From Lacticaseibacillus porcinae (GTDB lineage Bacteria > Bacillota > Bacilli > Lactobacillales > Lactobacillaceae): a stretch of 64,000 nt of DNA. The translations under genes were made by a program, and so were the position numbers. Location of the stretch: positions 1 through 64,000 of the forward strand of contig NZ_RHNS01000002.1 in the NCBI RefSeq assembly GCF_003946305.1, written 5' to 3'. The notes under the pieces are model-generated. The model was not told the DNA's origin. It made no database searches and saw only the letters and a list, made by a program, of their open reading frames with translations. This document shows, piece after piece, positions 62,563 through 64,000 of this stretch; the first letter of the stretch is position 1; the number at the start of each line of letters is the position of its first letter.

Positions 62563-63116
62563 TGAAACAAATCGTTGTTTTTGCCTCAGGAAGTGGCACC
62601 AATTTTCAAGCGTTACATGATTTTTTCAAAGCCTCGACTCAAGTCAACATTGCGTTATTGGTATGTGATCATGCCGATGCGTATGTGTTGCAGCGCGCGG
62701 CTTTAGCTGGTGTGCCAACGTTAGTGGTCAACTTCCGCGACTATGCAAGCAAAGCAGAAGCCGAACAGTCAATACTGGACAAGTTGCCAACATGTGATTT
62801 AATTGTCTTAGCAGGGTATATGCGTATCATTGGCAAAACGTTACTGGCGGCTTTTCCCAATCGGATCGTCAACTTACATCCGGCATTGTTGCCGAGTTTT
62901 CCCGGTCGGACTGGGATTCAAGATGCTTACGATTATGGAGTCAAAGTCACTGGCGTCACCGTCCATTATGTCGATGCTGGTATTGATTCTGGGCAGATCA
63001 TCGCCCAAGAGCCGGTGCGCATAAAATCTGGCGAATCAGTTGAGGAACTTGAAGCGCGGATCCATGCTGTGGAGCATGAACTACTGCCCCAAACAGTTGC
63101 CGCCTTACTCAAATAA
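62562..63116 (+). CDS. purN: GAR transformylase PurN
   Basis: A 184-aa formyl-THF-dependent enzyme. IVVFASGSGTNFQALHDFF, LAGYMRIIGKTLL, the catalytic set NLHPALLPSFPGRTGIQDAY (Asn, His) and TVHYVDAGIDSGQIIAQE (Asp). The ATG at 62562 has GGAG 6 nt upstream and overlaps the purM stop by one base; an ATG 3 nt earlier is too close. Confidence 0.95.
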   Translation: MKQIVVFASGSGTNFQALHDFFKASTQVNIALLVCDHADAYVLQRAALAGVPTLVVNFRDYASKAEAEQSILDKLPTCDLIVLAGYMRIIGKTLLAAFPNRIVNLHPALLPSFPGRTGIQDAYDYGVKVTGVTVHYVDAGIDSGQIIAQEPVRIKSGESVEELEARIHAVEHELLPQTVAALLK

Positions 63117-63131
63117 AAAGGAGCGAATAGC

Positions 63132-64000
63132 GTGAAACGTGCATTGTTAAGTGTGTCAGATAAAAGTGGTTTAGTGGAATTTGCCAAAGGTTTGGTTGAC
63201 CGAGGCTTTGAACTGGTATCGACTGGTGGGACCCACAAAGTCCTTGAAGATGCCGGTTTATCCGTTACGGCAGTAGATGCTGTGACCGGTTTTCCTGAAA
63301 TGTTAGATGGTCGTGTGAAGACGTTGCATCCCAAGATTCACGCTGGGATCCTTGCCCGTCGCGATTTACCTGAACACATGGCCGCTTTAAAAGAACATGA
63401 CATCACCCCAGTGGACGTGGTGTGTGTGAACTTGTATCCTTTTGCCGAAACCATCAAAAAAGCTGGCGTCACCCGCGCTGAAGCCATCGAACAAATCGAT
63501 ATCGGTGGACCTTCTGCCTTGCGCGCTGCGGCGAAAAACAGCGATTCTGTTTGGGCAGTGGTCGATCCTGCAGACTACGATGCGGTATTAGCTGGGATCG
63601 ACGCTGACGATGCTGATCTCCGTCAACAATTAGCAGCGAAGATCTTTGCCACTACTGCGGCATATGACGCACAAATCGCGGCATACTTGAATCCTGAACC
63701 ATTCCCAGAAAGCTTCACTCCAACCTACACGAAGCGTCAAGCTTTGCGTTACGGCGAGAATTCTCATCAACAAGCCGCGTTCTACGCTGCTCCTGATGCG
63801 CCTGCCTCAAGTCTGGCCAATGCCAAGCAACTGCATGGTAAGGAGTTATCTTACAACAACTTCAAAGATGCAGATGCTGCACTCACCATGGTCAACGAAT
63901 TCAAGAAACCAACAGTGGTGGCGGTTAAGCATATGAACCCTTGTGGCATCGGCCAAGCTGACACCATCGAAGGCGCTTGGGACAAAGCCTACGCTGCCGA
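63132..64000 (+). CDS. purH: AICAR transformylase/IMP cyclohydrolase, 5' part (runs off window)
   Basis: The first 289 or so codons of a protein normally about 510 aa. GTG start at 63132 with AAAAGGAG 8 nt upstream. The IMP cyclohydrolase (MGS-like) domain is complete: [54 protein letters not shown] and VVCVNLYPF. The transformylase domain begins ([41 protein letters not shown]) and is cut by the window edge. Confidence 0.96.
   Translation, partial: MKRALLSVSDKSGLVEFAKGLVDRGFELVSTGGTHKVLEDAGLSVTAVDAVTGFPEMLDGRVKTLHPKIHAGILARRDLPEHMAALKEHDITPVDVVCVNLYPFAETIKKAGVTRAEAIEQIDIGGPSALRAAAKNSDSVWAVVDPADYDAVLAGIDADDADLRQQLAAKIFATTAAYDAQIAAYLNPEPFPESFTPTYTKRQALRYGENSHQQAAFYAAPDAPASSLANAKQLHGKELSYNNFKDADAALTMVNEFKKPTVVAVKHMNPCGIGQADTIEGAWDKAYAA

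Noticed and set aside
1-64000. CRISPR arrays, tRNA or rRNA genes, prophage or complete insertion sequences
   Set aside because: No regularly spaced repeats, no cloverleaf or rRNA blocks, and no transposase, integrase or phage structural genes were seen on either strand.

Overview
The window is chromosomal DNA of a Gram-positive lactic acid bacterium, most likely a member of the Lactobacillaceae of intermediate GC content. The evidence is the gene set: a ValRS T-box leader, pyruvate oxidase, a WxL/DUF916 surface-protein cluster, ptsHI next to clpE, DUF1827, EzrA, NtdP, CtsR and CIRCE operators, and strong GGAGG ribosome binding sites. Genus and species cannot be fixed from the sequence. No rRNA, tRNA, CRISPR array, prophage or intact insertion sequence is visible.

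Layout. 1-8.7 kb: LacI-type regulator, a DUF368 (PopT-like) transporter, a PhnW/PhnX-like gene pair that has lost its key catalytic residues, a succinate-semialdehyde-type dehydrogenase, an esterase, a MetE-like methyltransferase with a divergent LysR regulator, and a serine-hydrolase remnant. 8.7-15.7 kb: a fused amino-acid ABC transporter subunit, a membrane diguanylate cyclase, tex, a roughly 400-nt structured RNA (copy A), rpsD and a free-methionine-sulfoxide reductase. 15.9-24.2 kb: ezrA, a palindromic 189-bp repeat, the cysteine desulfurase/thiI pair for tRNA 4-thiouridine, and a three-gene WxL surface cluster. 24.3-33.5 kb: rex, T-box/valS, a second 189-bp repeat in opposite orientation, pyruvate oxidase, small genes and a NatAB-type ABC exporter. 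33.5-46 kb: membrane proteins, an RlmD-type rRNA methylase, an Mga-like regulator with an in-frame stop, recX, ntdP, a TipA/Mta-like MerR regulator, hydrolases, prfC and an SseB-like protein. 46-49 kb: a HigBA-type toxin-antitoxin pair, copy B of the 400-nt RNA, and an operon of DUF1827 plus a MucBP-like protein lacking a signal peptide. 49.3-54 kb: clpE with CtsR and CIRCE operators, a small ORF and ptsHI. 54.6-64 kb: purEKCSQLFMNH', running off the right edge.

The clearest integrated system is the purine operon, with tightly overlapping genes and PurR-like boxes upstream. The most unusual items are (1) two diverged copies of one structured RNA, each with its own promoter, with compensatory changes between copies, which I cannot assign to a family; (2) the co-degenerate PhnW-PhnX pair, with open frames but nucleophile Asp to Asn and PLP-Lys to His; (3) a MerR/TipAS gene with a strong internal ribosome binding site that would make a free effector-binding domain, and a 19-bp-spacer promoter; (4) palindromic 189-bp repeats whose internal hairpin covaries between copies; and (5) an Mga-like regulator interrupted by one ochre codon.

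Several starts were moved downstream of the longest open frame because a good ribosome binding site and the family N-terminus support the later codon; reasons are given per gene. All family assignments come from motif recognition, without database searches.
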